A stretch of DNA of 64,000 bases from a bacterium (GTDB taxonomy: Bacteria; Actinomycetota; Acidimicrobiia; Spongiisociales; ZC4RG35). Location of the stretch: the NCBI GenBank assembly GCA_024638655.1, contig JAHEJW010000002.1, positions 1 to 64,000 on the forward strand, read 5' to 3'. Shown piece by piece: positions 1 to 8,348 of the stretch. Each line of letters begins with the position of its first letter. Position 1 is the stretch's first letter. The notes under the pieces were generated by a model. That model searched no databases, had not been told where the DNA came from, and worked only from the letters and a program-made list of their open reading frames with translations. The translations under genes were made by a program, and so were the position numbers.

Positions 1-227
1 GACCGGGCAAGGAGCCAGTGTTGGAGGGCCGCTCCTTGCGGCTCCTCAGTGAATCGCAGGCAGGCTTTTCGGGTCTAGACGGATAGGCCGCCTTCCTACG
101 CGAATCACCAGTGGCTGATCAAGGCCGGAATCTGAGCCGGGTCAGACCATGAACGACGAGTGCGCCGATGCCGCTGTCCAAGTGCTAATGAAGAAGACCG
201 GATGATCCCGATCATGACCGGGATCTC
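1..227. other. Non-coding or unresolved left edge
   Basis: I see no supported gene here. The stretch has no good ribosome binding site followed by a sizeable ORF. A loose inverted repeat (GGAGCC near 11, GGCTCC near 40) is present but has no U-run. It may be the tail of something outside the window. Confidence 0.4.
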
Positions 228-479
228 ATGTCAGACTCGAGACTCAACTCGGCGCTGGCGATTGCCGAAAGAGGTAGGACTCTCATGATCTCATCACAGC
301 TCGGTCGCATGATCCTGGAAGCTTCGGAGGCGTCTGGAGACGAGATGCATGCCAGGCCGGCAGCCAACGATCACGTCGACCCGAGTGAGGGGCTTCTCGA
401 TGAAATAGCCGCTCGGGCCTTGTCCCGGCCATGGAAGCGTGACGATCGACGGCCGGAGAGCTCTTCTTCGACTGACTAG
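228..479 (+). CDS. Small hypothetical protein (83 aa), doubtful
   Basis: This is a short ORF of 83 codons with no recognisable domain and a charged Asp/Arg/Ser-rich tail. No Shine-Dalgarno sequence precedes its ATG, so the case rests on two points: it fills an otherwise empty region, and a GC-rich hairpin with a T5 run begins six bases after its stop codon, as expected for a plus-strand transcript ending there. Third-position GC is only moderate compared with neighbouring genes. It could be non-coding. Confidence 0.3.
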   Translation: MSDSRLNSALAIAERGRTLMISSQLGRMILEASEASGDEMHARPAANDHVDPSEGLLDEIAARALSRPWKRDDRRPESSSSTD

Positions 480-484
480 TCGCT

Positions 485-504
485 GCCGGCTAGCCGGCCT
501 TTTT
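485..504 (+). terminator. Rho-independent terminator
   Basis: The 5-bp GC arms GCCGG and CCGGC enclose a CTAG loop, followed by C and five T residues on the plus strand. It lies just after the small ORF ending at 479 and overlaps the last codons of the convergent GYD gene. The minus-strand reading has no U-run after the hairpin, so it should act mainly on plus-strand transcripts. Confidence 0.5.
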
Positions 505-783
505 GATTATCTTCTCGATCTCTTCTTTACCGAATCCCCGGAGGGTTGTGGTCCTAACGTTCCCCAGTGCCGAGACTTTGAGAGCTGCCGCGGTCGCCGT
601 CTCGTCATCGGGGGCCTCGACGATCGATACCACGTCAAAGGCACCCATCGTCCAGACCAGGTTCTTCACTTCGCCGCCCATCTGCTCGACGAGCTCCATG
701 AATGCTTTCGCCCGCTTCGCGGTATCCGCGTAGTTGCGGATTCCCTGGTCGGTGAAGTTGGCCAGGGTTACATAGGTAGGCAT
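490..783 (-). CDS. GYD domain protein
   Basis: The 97-residue protein beginning MPTYVTLANFTDQG is a typical single-domain GYD protein (a small alpha/beta ferredoxin-like fold). The family signature is seen in the opening strand, the central WTMGAFDVVSIVEAPDD strand-turn and the final TLRGFGKEE segment. The ATG at 783 is chosen because a full AAGGAGG lies 6 nt upstream. The open frame continues upstream to 939, but that part is low-complexity and unlike the family. GYD proteins have no firmly assigned biochemical role. The neighbours do not suggest one. Confidence 0.85.
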   Translation of the reverse strand: MPTYVTLANFTDQGIRNYADTAKRAKAFMELVEQMGGEVKNLVWTMGAFDVVSIVEAPDDETATAAALKVSALGNVRTTTLRGFGKEEIEKIIKKAG

Positions 784-904
784 CTTCAACCTCCTTGCTT
801 CCGGCCGTCGACGCCAGACCACGAACCTACACCTCTGGAGGTGTTCATGGCAGATTGCGACGATTTCGGCCGGCGGCGCTGAAGATTGCCTGGCATACCA
901 TTGA

Positions 905-1204
905 ATGGTGGACCCATTGCTGGAACATCGACCGCTCACCTCGATCCTCGCCTACTTCGAGGCCGGGGGGCTCCCACTCACCATCCATACGTCTCCACCC
1001 CAACCACCCTCTCAGGAGGAACTTCGCCGTCTCCCACGATCGGTGAGACGTGCCATGGAGAGAGACACCAGCACTCATTGGGTCGACCTCGGCGATGTCG
1101 CCCGCCGCTACGGGCGGGGCGAGACGGAAGAGGAGGCGATCCGAAGTGCGGCGAGGCGTTATCGCATAGAGCAGGCACCTGGGGACGCCGGGTCGCCGTC
1201 GTGA
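905..1204 (+). CDS. Small hypothetical protein (99 aa)
   Basis: This is a short hydrophilic protein. Its C-terminal half, with the pattern HWVDLGDVARRYGRGE then EEEAIRSAARRYR, looks like a genuine strand plus amphipathic helix, while the first 45 residues are Pro-rich and less convincing. No strong ribosome binding site precedes 905. A second ATG at 1054 would give only the plausible C-terminal part. I do not recognise the family. It lies between the GYD gene and a divergent small membrane protein, with no operon partner. Confidence 0.45.
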   Translation: MVDPLLEHRPLTSILAYFEAGGLPLTIHTSPPQPPSQEELRRLPRSVRRAMERDTSTHWVDLGDVARRYGRGETEEEAIRSAARRYRIEQAPGDAGSPS

Positions 1205-1326
1205 CGCCGATTCCAGCCCCCAGCGAGGACCGCACACCGACGTTCGAACCCTCCCAGAACAACAGCCTCATCGAGCAGAGCCAGCCTCGTTCGCTGTCTC
1301 GATCTCGGATTGAAACCTCGTTGGGA

Positions 1327-1349
1327 GAGCACCCCCCTCGGGGATGCTC
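1327..1349 (-). terminator. Hairpin downstream of the NTF2-like gene
   Basis: Arms GAGCA and TGCTC, extended by CCCC/GGGG around a short loop, form a stable hairpin 16 bases beyond the stop codon of the minus-strand gene at 1366. There is no U-run on either strand, so it is a possible factor-assisted terminator or mRNA 3-prime stabiliser only. Confidence 0.35.
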
Positions 1350-1365
1350 GACGTCTTCGACTAGA

Positions 1366-1869
1366 TCAACTCAAGTCCCAAACGTGGCTTGCCACCTTGA
1401 GCTCGCCCCCTTCGTCGACCACCACCAGCAAGGACATGCCGAGCTGATCGGTTGACCCGAACGTCACATGATTGGCCTGCGCAACGATCCAGGGACCGTC
1501 GCCCACCATGATCGGCTCGCCGAGAATCTCGACGATGAAATCGGACAACGGGCCGGATTCCAGTGCCAGGGCCTGGCTCTCGGCGGGTGTGACTCCAATT
1601 CCTGAGTCGAACGTGTAGTCAGACGTAACCAACGCCAAGAAGGCTTCGCCGTCGTGGTTGTTCCAGGCAGTTGTGTAGTCATCCAAGAGCGTCTGCATCT
1701 CTCCCGTCACCGCAGAGTCCCTCTCGGCGGCATAGTCATAGACCGCCCAGGCACCAAGCCCAAGGAGGGCTACGACCAGAACAGCGACTGTGATGGTCAG
1801 TGCACGAACCGGTCTCCGGAGGATCACCTCATCGCTTCGGGAAGCCGGTCTATCGGTGAGGATCGTCAT
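1366..1869 (-). CDS. Membrane-anchored NTF2/SnoaL-like protein
   Basis: The 167-residue protein has a cytoplasmic N-terminus of about 23 residues, one hydrophobic membrane segment (about residues 24-46) and an extracytoplasmic domain. The pattern LLDDYTTAWNNHDGEAFLALVTSDY is the usual opening helix of SnoaL/NTF2-like folds. Such domains bind small ligands or serve as structural modules; no catalytic residues can be assigned. An AGGAG sequence 7 nt upstream supports the ATG at 1869. It is monocistronic as far as can be seen, diverging from the kinase/lyase fusion at 2038. Confidence 0.75.
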   Translation of the reverse strand: MTILTDRPASRSDEVILRRPVRALTITVAVLVVALLGLGAWAVYDYAAERDSAVTGEMQTLLDDYTTAWNNHDGEAFLALVTSDYTFDSGIGVTPAESQALALESGPLSDFIVEILGEPIMVGDGPWIVAQANHVTFGSTDQLGMSLLVVVDEGGELKVASHVWDLS

Positions 1870-2037
1870 TGTTCGCTCCTCTCGCGTCGGGTGTGCGATT
1901 GGCGCACACCTCCAGTCTCATCCCTACCGACCCGGGCTCCACGCCGCTAGAGCCGAAGTTCCTCATTCGGTTTAGCTCGTGACGATGCGAGGAACGACAC
2001 GCCCCGGCCGAGAGGTTCGACCACAATCAGGCATACG

Positions 2038-4293
2038 ATGGACTTCGCCATCTTCGACACTCCTCGACCCGAGGTCGATGCGAACGCCGCAAAGCGGATC
2101 GTCCAGGAGATCTATGGGATCGACGGCACTGCCGAGCCTCTTCAGGGCGAGAGGGATCGCAGTTTCAAGATCACTGCGGATTCGCGGTCGTTTGCTCTGA
2201 AACTGGGCAATATCGCCGACGGGCCGAATGTCCTGGAAGGTCAAACCCGAGCCATCGAACACGCACGCTCGTCCGATCCACAGCTTCCGCTTCCGTCCGT
2301 CATCCGCACCACAGGCGGAGCTTTGAGCTCACGGCATGAGGGACATAGCGTGCAGCTCGTCTCATTCTTCGAGGGTGCCTCCCCGGCTGACGAAGACACA
2401 CCTCCAGGCCTTCGCCGCTCCGTGGGAACCCTCGCCGCCCGCTTGAGCCGGGCGTTGCGGGGTTTCGACCATCCTGCTCTGCATCGGCCTTTTCCCTGGG
2501 ATCTGGCCCAGTTGGCGGATTTGGCCCCTCTGACCCGAGATGTCGAACCAAGTTTGAGGCCGCTCGTCGAGGCAACCTTCGCTCGTTTGGAGGACAACCT
2601 CGAGGTCGTGAGGGACCGACTGGCCAAGCAGGCGGTGCACGGCGACATCAATCACGACAACATGGTCGTCGATCCGTTGGACCCCGAGAGGATCACGGGC
2701 CTGTTCGACTTCGGTGACATGACATGGGGGCCGCGCATCTTCGAGCTTGCCGTCGCAGCTGCCTATCAGACTTCGGGCGCCGAGCCGGTCCTGGCCATGG
2801 CACAGGTGGCTGCAGCCTTCCACGTGGTCGACCCTCTCGACCCGACCGAGCTCGACCTGCTACCCGACCTCGTGGCGGCCCGAGCCACACAGTCGATACT
2901 CATGGCAGCTCGTCATGGCGCGATGCATCCCGAGAATGCCGAGTATCTCACGGGGGAGGTCCCTGCGATGGCGGAGACCCTGAGAAGGCTGGCAGATACC
3001 GATCCGAACGATGCCAGGGTTCAGATCCGGAAGGCTTGCGGCCTGAGATCAGACCGCCAGGCCAGCTACCAAGACGCGATGGAGTTGCGTCAGCGACGGC
3101 TCGGGCCAGCCCTCAGTCTGAGCTACGAAGAGCCGGTTCGATTGGACCGGGGTGAGGGGGTATGGCTGATCGAGGATGAAGGCCGCCGTCTTCTCGATGC
3201 ATACAACAACGTCCCTCACGTCGGGCACGCCCATCCCCAGGTCGTAGCCGCTGCGCACGCCCAAACACGAAAGCTGTCGACCAACACCAGATATCTGGTC
3301 GACGAAGTAGCCGAATACGCCGACCGGCTAGTTGCCCTTCTGCCAGAGCCGCTCGACGTCGTCATGTTCGTCAATTCGGGGAGTGAGGCGAACGATCTTG
3401 CTTACCAGATAGCGCGGGCCGTCACCGGAAAGCGCGGTCTGATAACGACCGAAAACGCCTACCACGGCTCTACATTCGCCACGGCTGCGATGTCTCCGGA
3501 GGAGTATGAGGCGTCCCCCTGGACTCCTCCTTCGGCCAGAGTCGCAGGCGCTGAAATACTGCGATCACCCGAGTCGTCCGAACTGGTTCAGACTGGGCTG
3601 GATCAGGCCGCCGATCGTCTCCGATCAGGTGGCGAAACGGTAGGGATGGTCATCTTCGACACAGTCTTCTCGAGCGAAGGGATCTTCCGGGCACCGGACG
3701 GGCTCATGAGAGCTGCACGCGACTGGGCTGACCGCAACCGAACGTTGCTGGTGGCCGATGAGGTCCAGGCCGGCTTCGGAAGGGTTGGACCCGACTTCTG
3801 GGGCTTTGCGGGCGACGGAGTGGTCCCAGACATCGTCACGATGGGGAAGCCGATGGGAAACGGCTATCCAATGGGTGCCGTTGCCACCTCCGCAGCAATT
3901 GCTGAGCGGTTCGCCTCACGGTGGCACTTCTTCTCCACGTTTGCCGGTTCACCGGTGGCTGCCGCAGTTGGCAATGCAGTACTCGACGTGATCGAGACCG
4001 AGCGTCTCCCGGCCAATGCACAAACGATCGGCAGCTATCTGCGGAAGGGATTTGAGTCGCTCGGTCACCCAGATGTCGTGGACGTGCGGGGACCAGGTCT
4101 GTTCATCGGTGTTGAACTGACCGGACCAGGGATTGCCAGAACGGTTGTCAACGAGATGCGCCGCCGTGGTGTTCTCATTGGTCTAACGGGACCCGATGAC
4201 ACCGTCCTCAAGATCCGACCGCCCATGGTCTTCGCAAAACACCATGCCGACAGGGTCATTGCCGAGCTCGAAGGCTCCCTGCCCGGGAGGTGA
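2038..4293 (+). CDS. APH-type kinase / class III PLP phospho-lyase fusion
   Basis: The 751-residue protein joins two enzymes. Residues about 15-330 form an APH-like small-molecule kinase with the Brenner motif HGDINHDN (H201, D203, N208) and a metal-binding Asp (D224) in LFDFGD. Residues about 340-750 form a class III PLP enzyme with NSGSEAND, the VADEVQAGFGR strand and the PLP lysine K604 in TMGKPMGNG. The class III part resembles AGXT2L1/AGXT2L2 (phosphoethanolamine and 5-phosphohydroxylysine phospho-lyases) and the kinase part resembles hydroxylysine kinase. The fusion would phosphorylate an amino alcohol and then eliminate phosphate and ammonia. Many bacterial relatives carry an M23 peptidase-like domain between the two modules; this one does not. 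The exact substrate is not known. A weak AGG precedes the start. Confidence 0.85.
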   Translation: MDFAIFDTPRPEVDANAAKRIVQEIYGIDGTAEPLQGERDRSFKITADSRSFALKLGNIADGPNVLEGQTRAIEHARSSDPQLPLPSVIRTTGGALSSRHEGHSVQLVSFFEGASPADEDTPPGLRRSVGTLAARLSRALRGFDHPALHRPFPWDLAQLADLAPLTRDVEPSLRPLVEATFARLEDNLEVVRDRLAKQAVHGDINHDNMVVDPLDPERITGLFDFGDMTWGPRIFELAVAAAYQTSGAEPVLAMAQVAAAFHVVDPLDPTELDLLPDLVAARATQSILMAARHGAMHPENAEYLTGEVPAMAETLRRLADTDPNDARVQIRKACGLRSDRQASYQDAMELRQRRLGPALSLSYEEPVRLDRGEGVWLIEDEGRRLLDAYNNVPHVGHAHPQVVAAAHAQTRKLSTNTRYLVDEVAEYADRLVALLPEPLDVVMFVNSGSEANDLAYQIARAVTGKRGLITTENAYHGSTFATAAMSPEEYEASPWTPPSARVAGAEILRSPESSELVQTGLDQAADRLRSGGETVGMVIFDTVFSSEGIFRAPDGLMRAARDWADRNRTLLVADEVQAGFGRVGPDFWGFAGDGVVPDIVTMGKPMGNGYPMGAVATSAAIAERFASRWHFFSTFAGSPVAAAVGNAVLDVIETERLPANAQTIGSYLRKGFESLGHPDVVDVRGPGLFIGVELTGPGIARTVVNEMRRRGVLIGLTGPDDTVLKIRPPMVFAKHHADRVIAELEGSLPGR

Positions 4294-4399
4294 TCGGAGT
4301 CAGGTAGCCAGCCGAACTCCGATTCCACAGCCAGGAGAGACGAACAGCTTTGAGAGTTGAGGAGTCGAGACGGTGTTCGTCTTGTGGAAGATTCGGGTG

Positions 4400-5218
4400 T
4401 CAGACCGAGCTCGTCGACCCCGGTTCGCCGGCTCCTGATGACAGCCAGGCTTGCAGGATCTCGTTCTCGACACGCCAGACGTATTGGGCCTCGGCGGGGA
4501 CACGCACAGTCAATTCGACCGTGTCGGCATCAGCCGGCTTTGCCAGAACAAACGGCTCGACAATCGGTTGTGGCAGGGCATGCTCCCTGGCCAGTGCATC
4601 CATCTGTGCCTTGGCGCCTTCGACATACGGCGCAGACGCCTCTTCAGCGGCTTCCCTGAGGATTCTCTGGGCGCGCTGCCACTCGTCACGCCTGACCGGC
4701 ACCTTCACCGAATGAAGGATGTACTTGTGGCCGGCTGTCTCGTTGACGACCGGGTCGGTCAGCAGACGGCTGTTTGGAATCGAGATCACACGGCCCGTGC
4801 GGACGTTGCCCGAGCCAATCTCGAGCAGCTTCGTCAAGACCAGCTTCTGGTCGACCACATACCCGCGGACGTCACCGACGATGATCCGGTCTCCCACCGA
4901 GTAAACCTTTGACGTGGCCCCGACAATCGAAGCCAAGGCCGAACGGATCACGTCCTGGCCAGATATTGCCACCGCCACGGCCACGGCCACCAACGAAAGG
5001 CCGATGACTCTGAGTTCCTCGGCCCAAACGAACACGAGGGCGAGCAAACCGACACCGATGATGAGGTTGCGGCTCTGCACCATCCAACGGCGACTGGTAT
5101 CGAGGCTGTCCCAGTTCGCCCTGGTTATGACTCGAGCGGCCATCACCCGTGTGACGACCATGGCGATCACAACCAGAACCGTGGCTATCAGCTGACCCGT
5201 TATCTGGTCTAGATCCAT
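4400..5218 (-). CDS. MscS-family mechanosensitive channel
   Basis: The 272-residue protein has three hydrophobic segments (about residues 5-27, 46-68 and 70-90). The last continues into the pore-lining Gly/Ala-rich helix and the beta domain typical of MscS (VYSVGDRIIVGDVRGYV). The C-terminal cytoplasmic domain is of normal size. It would release solutes on hypo-osmotic shock. The ATG at 5218 is chosen because the protein then begins immediately before the first membrane helix; the longer open frame up to 5476 codes for Arg/Ser/Pro-rich sequence that overlaps the next gene. No good Shine-Dalgarno is present. It is convergent with the kinase/lyase fusion and lies downstream of a lipoprotein gene on the same strand. 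Confidence 0.85.
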   Translation of the reverse strand: MDLDQITGQLIATVLVVIAMVVTRVMAARVITRANWDSLDTSRRWMVQSRNLIIGVGLLALVFVWAEELRVIGLSLVAVAVAVAISGQDVIRSALASIVGATSKVYSVGDRIIVGDVRGYVVDQKLVLTKLLEIGSGNVRTGRVISIPNSRLLTDPVVNETAGHKYILHSVKVPVRRDEWQRAQRILREAAEEASAPYVEGAKAQMDALAREHALPQPIVEPFVLAKPADADTVELTVRVPAEAQYVWRVENEILQAWLSSGAGEPGSTSSV

Positions 5219-5300
5219 ATCGGTTCGAGTATGGCAACGAGGCGGGACTGAACAGGACTGATCAGGATCCGCAAGCGACCGACCGGTCGCGAGACGATCA

Positions 5301-6482
5301 TCACGCAGGTGCGGGATCGATGATCCCGGTGAAGTCCGGCGGGGGCGGCGCAGGCGGCTCGGCCTGTCTGGCAGCCGCACCATCGACACCAGAGATGACC
5401 ATCGACGCGCCATAGACCGATCCCGGACAGAGGCCGGCACTGAATGACCAAAGGTCGGCGCGGGCATCGCACCCATCGGGGTAGGCCAAGATCAGAAGCC
5501 GCTCGACAGAAAGCCAGCCGATAGGCGTGCTGGTCATGCCCGTCAGAGGCTCGGGGAGGTCGATGTTCTTCACACCGACGTGGGACCCGTCAACACACTC
5601 TTCGCCTTCCACGCCTGCGAGCCGATATGCCAGCATGACTGGGTCGTGGCTCGACGGTTTGAGCAAGTCGATCGGCGATTCGGACTCGACGACGATCGGC
5701 CCTTCCAACGCTCCGTCGGAAGTCAGCTCCACTCGGTGGACGTGCCAATTGCCATCGAAGTGACTGGCAACGAACAGTGGCTCTCCCAACCAGGACCAGA
5801 CTGGATCACTCAACGTCGCACCCTCGTCAAAGGCAAGTAGCAACGGCTCGGTGCCCTGGTTTGTCGCCAGCCACATCCCGTACTGGCCGTCGAAGCTGGT
5901 CCCTACCGCCAGGAGGTGCAGGCCCGCCGGGTGATATGAGACCTTCTCGGTCTCCTCTAGGAAGGTGATCTCGGTCTCTGTTCCGTCCTCCAAGTCGAGC
6001 TTCCAGAGACGCCCGGGAGAGACACCCACGATCCGCGAGCCGGTGGGCGCAGTCCACTCCAGACTGTTTGCCCCGAACAGCCCTACTTGGCCGGAGTCGG
6101 TCACGATCTGGTCACCTATCCGGACACGATCGCCCAGGGGACCCCACTCGATGTCGGTCGAGGTCACATCAGCTAGGAGGCAACGAGGCGAAATCCCATC
6201 GGGGCCCAGCCCGTAGAGACGACCGTCGACAAGCACCGTCGCCTCCCCGGACTCGGGGACCGGATCAAGTCCACAATCGGCGTCGACCGGCAATTGAACA
6301 TCAGGGGTCGATGTGGTCGTCACATCCAGCGTCGTCGACGTTGGCGACAGTGTCGTTGTGGTCGGAGCGGAGGTGGAAGGTGGGGCGGATGAGGTGGACG
6401 ATTCGTCCGGCGGTGCCACTCCCTCGGTGCAGGCAACCAATATGACCAAGAGGACCGTCGACAATGCCCCGCTCTTCAGCAC
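5301..6482 (-). CDS. Lipoprotein with Thr/Ser linker and propeller-like domain
   Basis: The 393-residue protein starts with a lipoprotein signal peptide (lipobox LVAC, Cys 18), then a Ser/Thr/Pro-rich linker to about residue 60. A long extracytoplasmic domain with recurrent strand motifs such as GRLYGLGPDG, SPGRLWKLDLEDG and HPAGLHLLAVG suggests a TolB-like beta-propeller. The start codon is GTG at 6482 with a weak ribosome binding site. No enzymatic motif is visible. It is probably a surface-exposed binding protein; the C-terminal Pro-rich tail is unusual but low-complexity. Confidence 0.7.
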   Translation of the reverse strand: MLKSGALSTVLLVILVACTEGVAPPDESSTSSAPPSTSAPTTTTLSPTSTTLDVTTTSTPDVQLPVDADCGLDPVPESGEATVLVDGRLYGLGPDGISPRCLLADVTSTDIEWGPLGDRVRIGDQIVTDSGQVGLFGANSLEWTAPTGSRIVGVSPGRLWKLDLEDGTETEITFLEETEKVSYHPAGLHLLAVGTSFDGQYGMWLATNQGTEPLLLAFDEGATLSDPVWSWLGEPLFVASHFDGNWHVHRVELTSDGALEGPIVVESESPIDLLKPSSHDPVMLAYRLAGVEGEECVDGSHVGVKNIDLPEPLTGMTSTPIGWLSVERLLILAYPDGCDARADLWSFSAGLCPGSVYGASMVISGVDGAAARQAEPPAPPPPDFTGIIDPAPA

Positions 6483-6617
6483 GAGCCAACAGTAACGAGA
6501 TCCGGTAGTGGGTACCGGTCGGTCGAAGCAGAAATCCGGAAGAGATGGAGCGATCGGGATGGCACCTCGAGTGGCGCCGACTCATCTCAGGTTGGGTCTG
6601 CTCCGCAGAGTCCCCGA

Positions 6618-7688
6618 CTAATAGGTCGCAGCGCCGGAACTCGACTCGACGACGCAGTTACGCCCCTTGGCCTTGGCGTGGTAGAGGGCTGCATCGGCCC
6701 GGGAGAGGAGGTCGCGCGGGGTGAGGTCTTCATTTCTCATCTGGGCGAGGCCGACACTGATGGTCACGTCCCGATGGACCCAAGAGTGTCCGGCGATTCT
6801 TCGACGGATGCGCTCGGCGAGCACCGCGGCCCCCTCTATCGGTGTCTCGGGGAGAATCACGGCGAACTCCTCACCCCCATACCGGGCCACGAAGTCGTCG
6901 GCGCGCCCGATTTCGCTCAGATGTTCGGCGATCTCGATGAGGACATCATCCCCCGCCGAATGACCGTACGAGTCGTTGTATTGCTTGAAATGGTCGACAT
7001 CGACCATCACCAGGCACAAGGGTCTTCCCGATTTCCTCGCCCGGTGCATCTCATCATCCAGGCGCTCGTCGAAAGCCTGCCGATTCGCCAGACTGGTGAG
7101 CCCGTCGCGACGCCCCAGAATGGCGAGCTCCTGGTTCGAGGCTTCGAGTTGAACCTGATAGCTCTCGAGACGCGACTGGTAATGCTCCAGATCGTGAAAC
7201 GCCTTTCGCAGCTCCAGCTGACCCATGACCTGGCGTGACAGCGCGTCCAGAGCCTTCAGCTGATGTTCGTCGAGCTCGCGCGGCTGCTGGTCGATGACAC
7301 AGATCGTCCCCAAGGCTGTTCCCTCGCCGGTTTGCAGAGGTGCGCCGGCGTAGAACCTGACGACACCGTCGTGTACGAGGTCATTGTCGGCGAACCTGTC
7401 GTCGTCCTGGGCGTCCTCCACGATCAGGAGCTCGTCCGGATCGAGGATGGCGTGGGCGCAAAAGGCTAGGTCACGATGAGTCTCGGCCGCCTCCAATCCA
7501 ACCCTGGACTTGAACCACTGTCTCTCCCGGTCGACGAGGCTGATGAGGGCGATGGGAGTGCCACAGATCAACGAGGCGAGGTAGGTGATGTCGTCGAAGA
7601 CCTCTTCGGGCATCGTGTCCAAGATCTGATACGAGTCAAGGGCCGCAATACGGACTTCTTCATCAATGGGAATGGGGGCTGCAGTAAT
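6618..7688 (-). CDS. GAF-GGDEF diguanylate cyclase, probable ATT start
   Basis: The protein has a GAF domain (about residues 30-160), a short coiled coil and a GGDEF domain (about 200-350) with an intact GGEEF active site (271-275). An RADD inhibitory c-di-GMP site lies five residues before it. It should make cyclic di-GMP under control of a ligand or redox signal. The first ATG, GTG or TTG in frame (TTG at 7622) lies inside the conserved N-terminal segment that reads [17 protein letters not shown]. Upstream of it the frame stays open with family-like residues ([12 protein letters not shown]) back to an ATT at 7688, which is preceded by GGAG at 6 nt. A TAG closes the frame 18 nt further up. 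I therefore extend the gene to 7688 (356 aa). Confidence 0.8.
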   Translation of the reverse strand: MTAAPIPIDEEVRIAALDSYQILDTMPEEVFDDITYLASLICGTPIALISLVDRERQWFKSRVGLEAAETHRDLAFCAHAILDPDELLIVEDAQDDDRFADNDLVHDGVVRFYAGAPLQTGEGTALGTICVIDQQPRELDEHQLKALDALSRQVMGQLELRKAFHDLEHYQSRLESYQVQLEASNQELAILGRRDGLTSLANRQAFDERLDDEMHRARKSGRPLCLVMVDVDHFKQYNDSYGHSAGDDVLIEIAEHLSEIGRADDFVARYGGEEFAVILPETPIEGAAVLAERIRRRIAGHSWVHRDVTISVGLAQMRNEDLTPRDLLSRADAALYHAKAKGRNCVVESSSGAATY

Positions 7689-7865
7689 CGGTTTCTCCGG
7701 GGTCCACTAGGTCTTCGGCAGCGCGACTGCCCGTCTTTATCGGCAAGAGCCATTCGCCAAGACCACCAAGACCACGTATCGAGCCCTGACGAGGACAATT
7801 CTCGAACTGGGTGCTCCCTTTTCGCCTACCCTTGATGATCCAAGATCTGCTGCATAGGAGGACCC

Positions 7866-8342
7866 GTGAAGAGCTCGAAACTGCTGGTTGGCGTGTTCGC
7901 ATTGACCCTCGTGCTAGCCGCGTGCGGAGGGAACGAAGGGAGCGCCGACGACACAACCGCAGGCGATGGAGATCGACCGGTGGCGAACGCCTGCCCGCCG
8001 GAGGGTTGTGAGATCACCATCGAAGACGTCCAGGCCGAAGGTGATGAGATCGTCGTCACCTGGGAGGCAAATTTCGACCCGGACGTCTCCCGCAATCACA
8101 TCCATGTCTACTGGGATCTGTACACCGCCGATCAGGTGTCGAGCGATGCCGAGGATCGTGGCGTCACACAAGGCGACTGGCACCCGACAGACGCCTACCC
8201 GACGTACACCACCGAAAGCGGCGCCGCTGTGGCCAATCGGGGCGACTCGACCACGATCTGTGTGACCGCGGCCGACCGGGATCATGCCGTCCTCGACAGC
8301 TCCATTGTCGACTGCCGTGATGTGAGCTCATTGCTCAACTGA
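7866..8342 (+). CDS. Small lipoprotein
   Basis: The 158-residue lipoprotein has a classic signal peptide (lipobox LAAC, Cys 20) followed by an Asp/Gly/Thr-rich spacer. A small beta-rich domain beginning CEITIEDVQAEGDEIVVTW contains two Cys pairs. The GTG start at 7866 has GGAGG 6 nt upstream. It ends 6 bases before the giant kinase gene, whose own start lacks a ribosome binding site, so the two are probably translationally coupled. I infer a ligand-binding or sensory role for the downstream kinase; the sequence itself gives no function. Confidence 0.75.
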   Translation: MKSSKLLVGVFALTLVLAACGGNEGSADDTTAGDGDRPVANACPPEGCEITIEDVQAEGDEIVVTWEANFDPDVSRNHIHVYWDLYTADQVSSDAEDRGVTQGDWHPTDAYPTYTTESGAAVANRGDSTTICVTAADRDHAVLDSSIVDCRDVSSLLN

Positions 8343-8348
8343 AACGGC

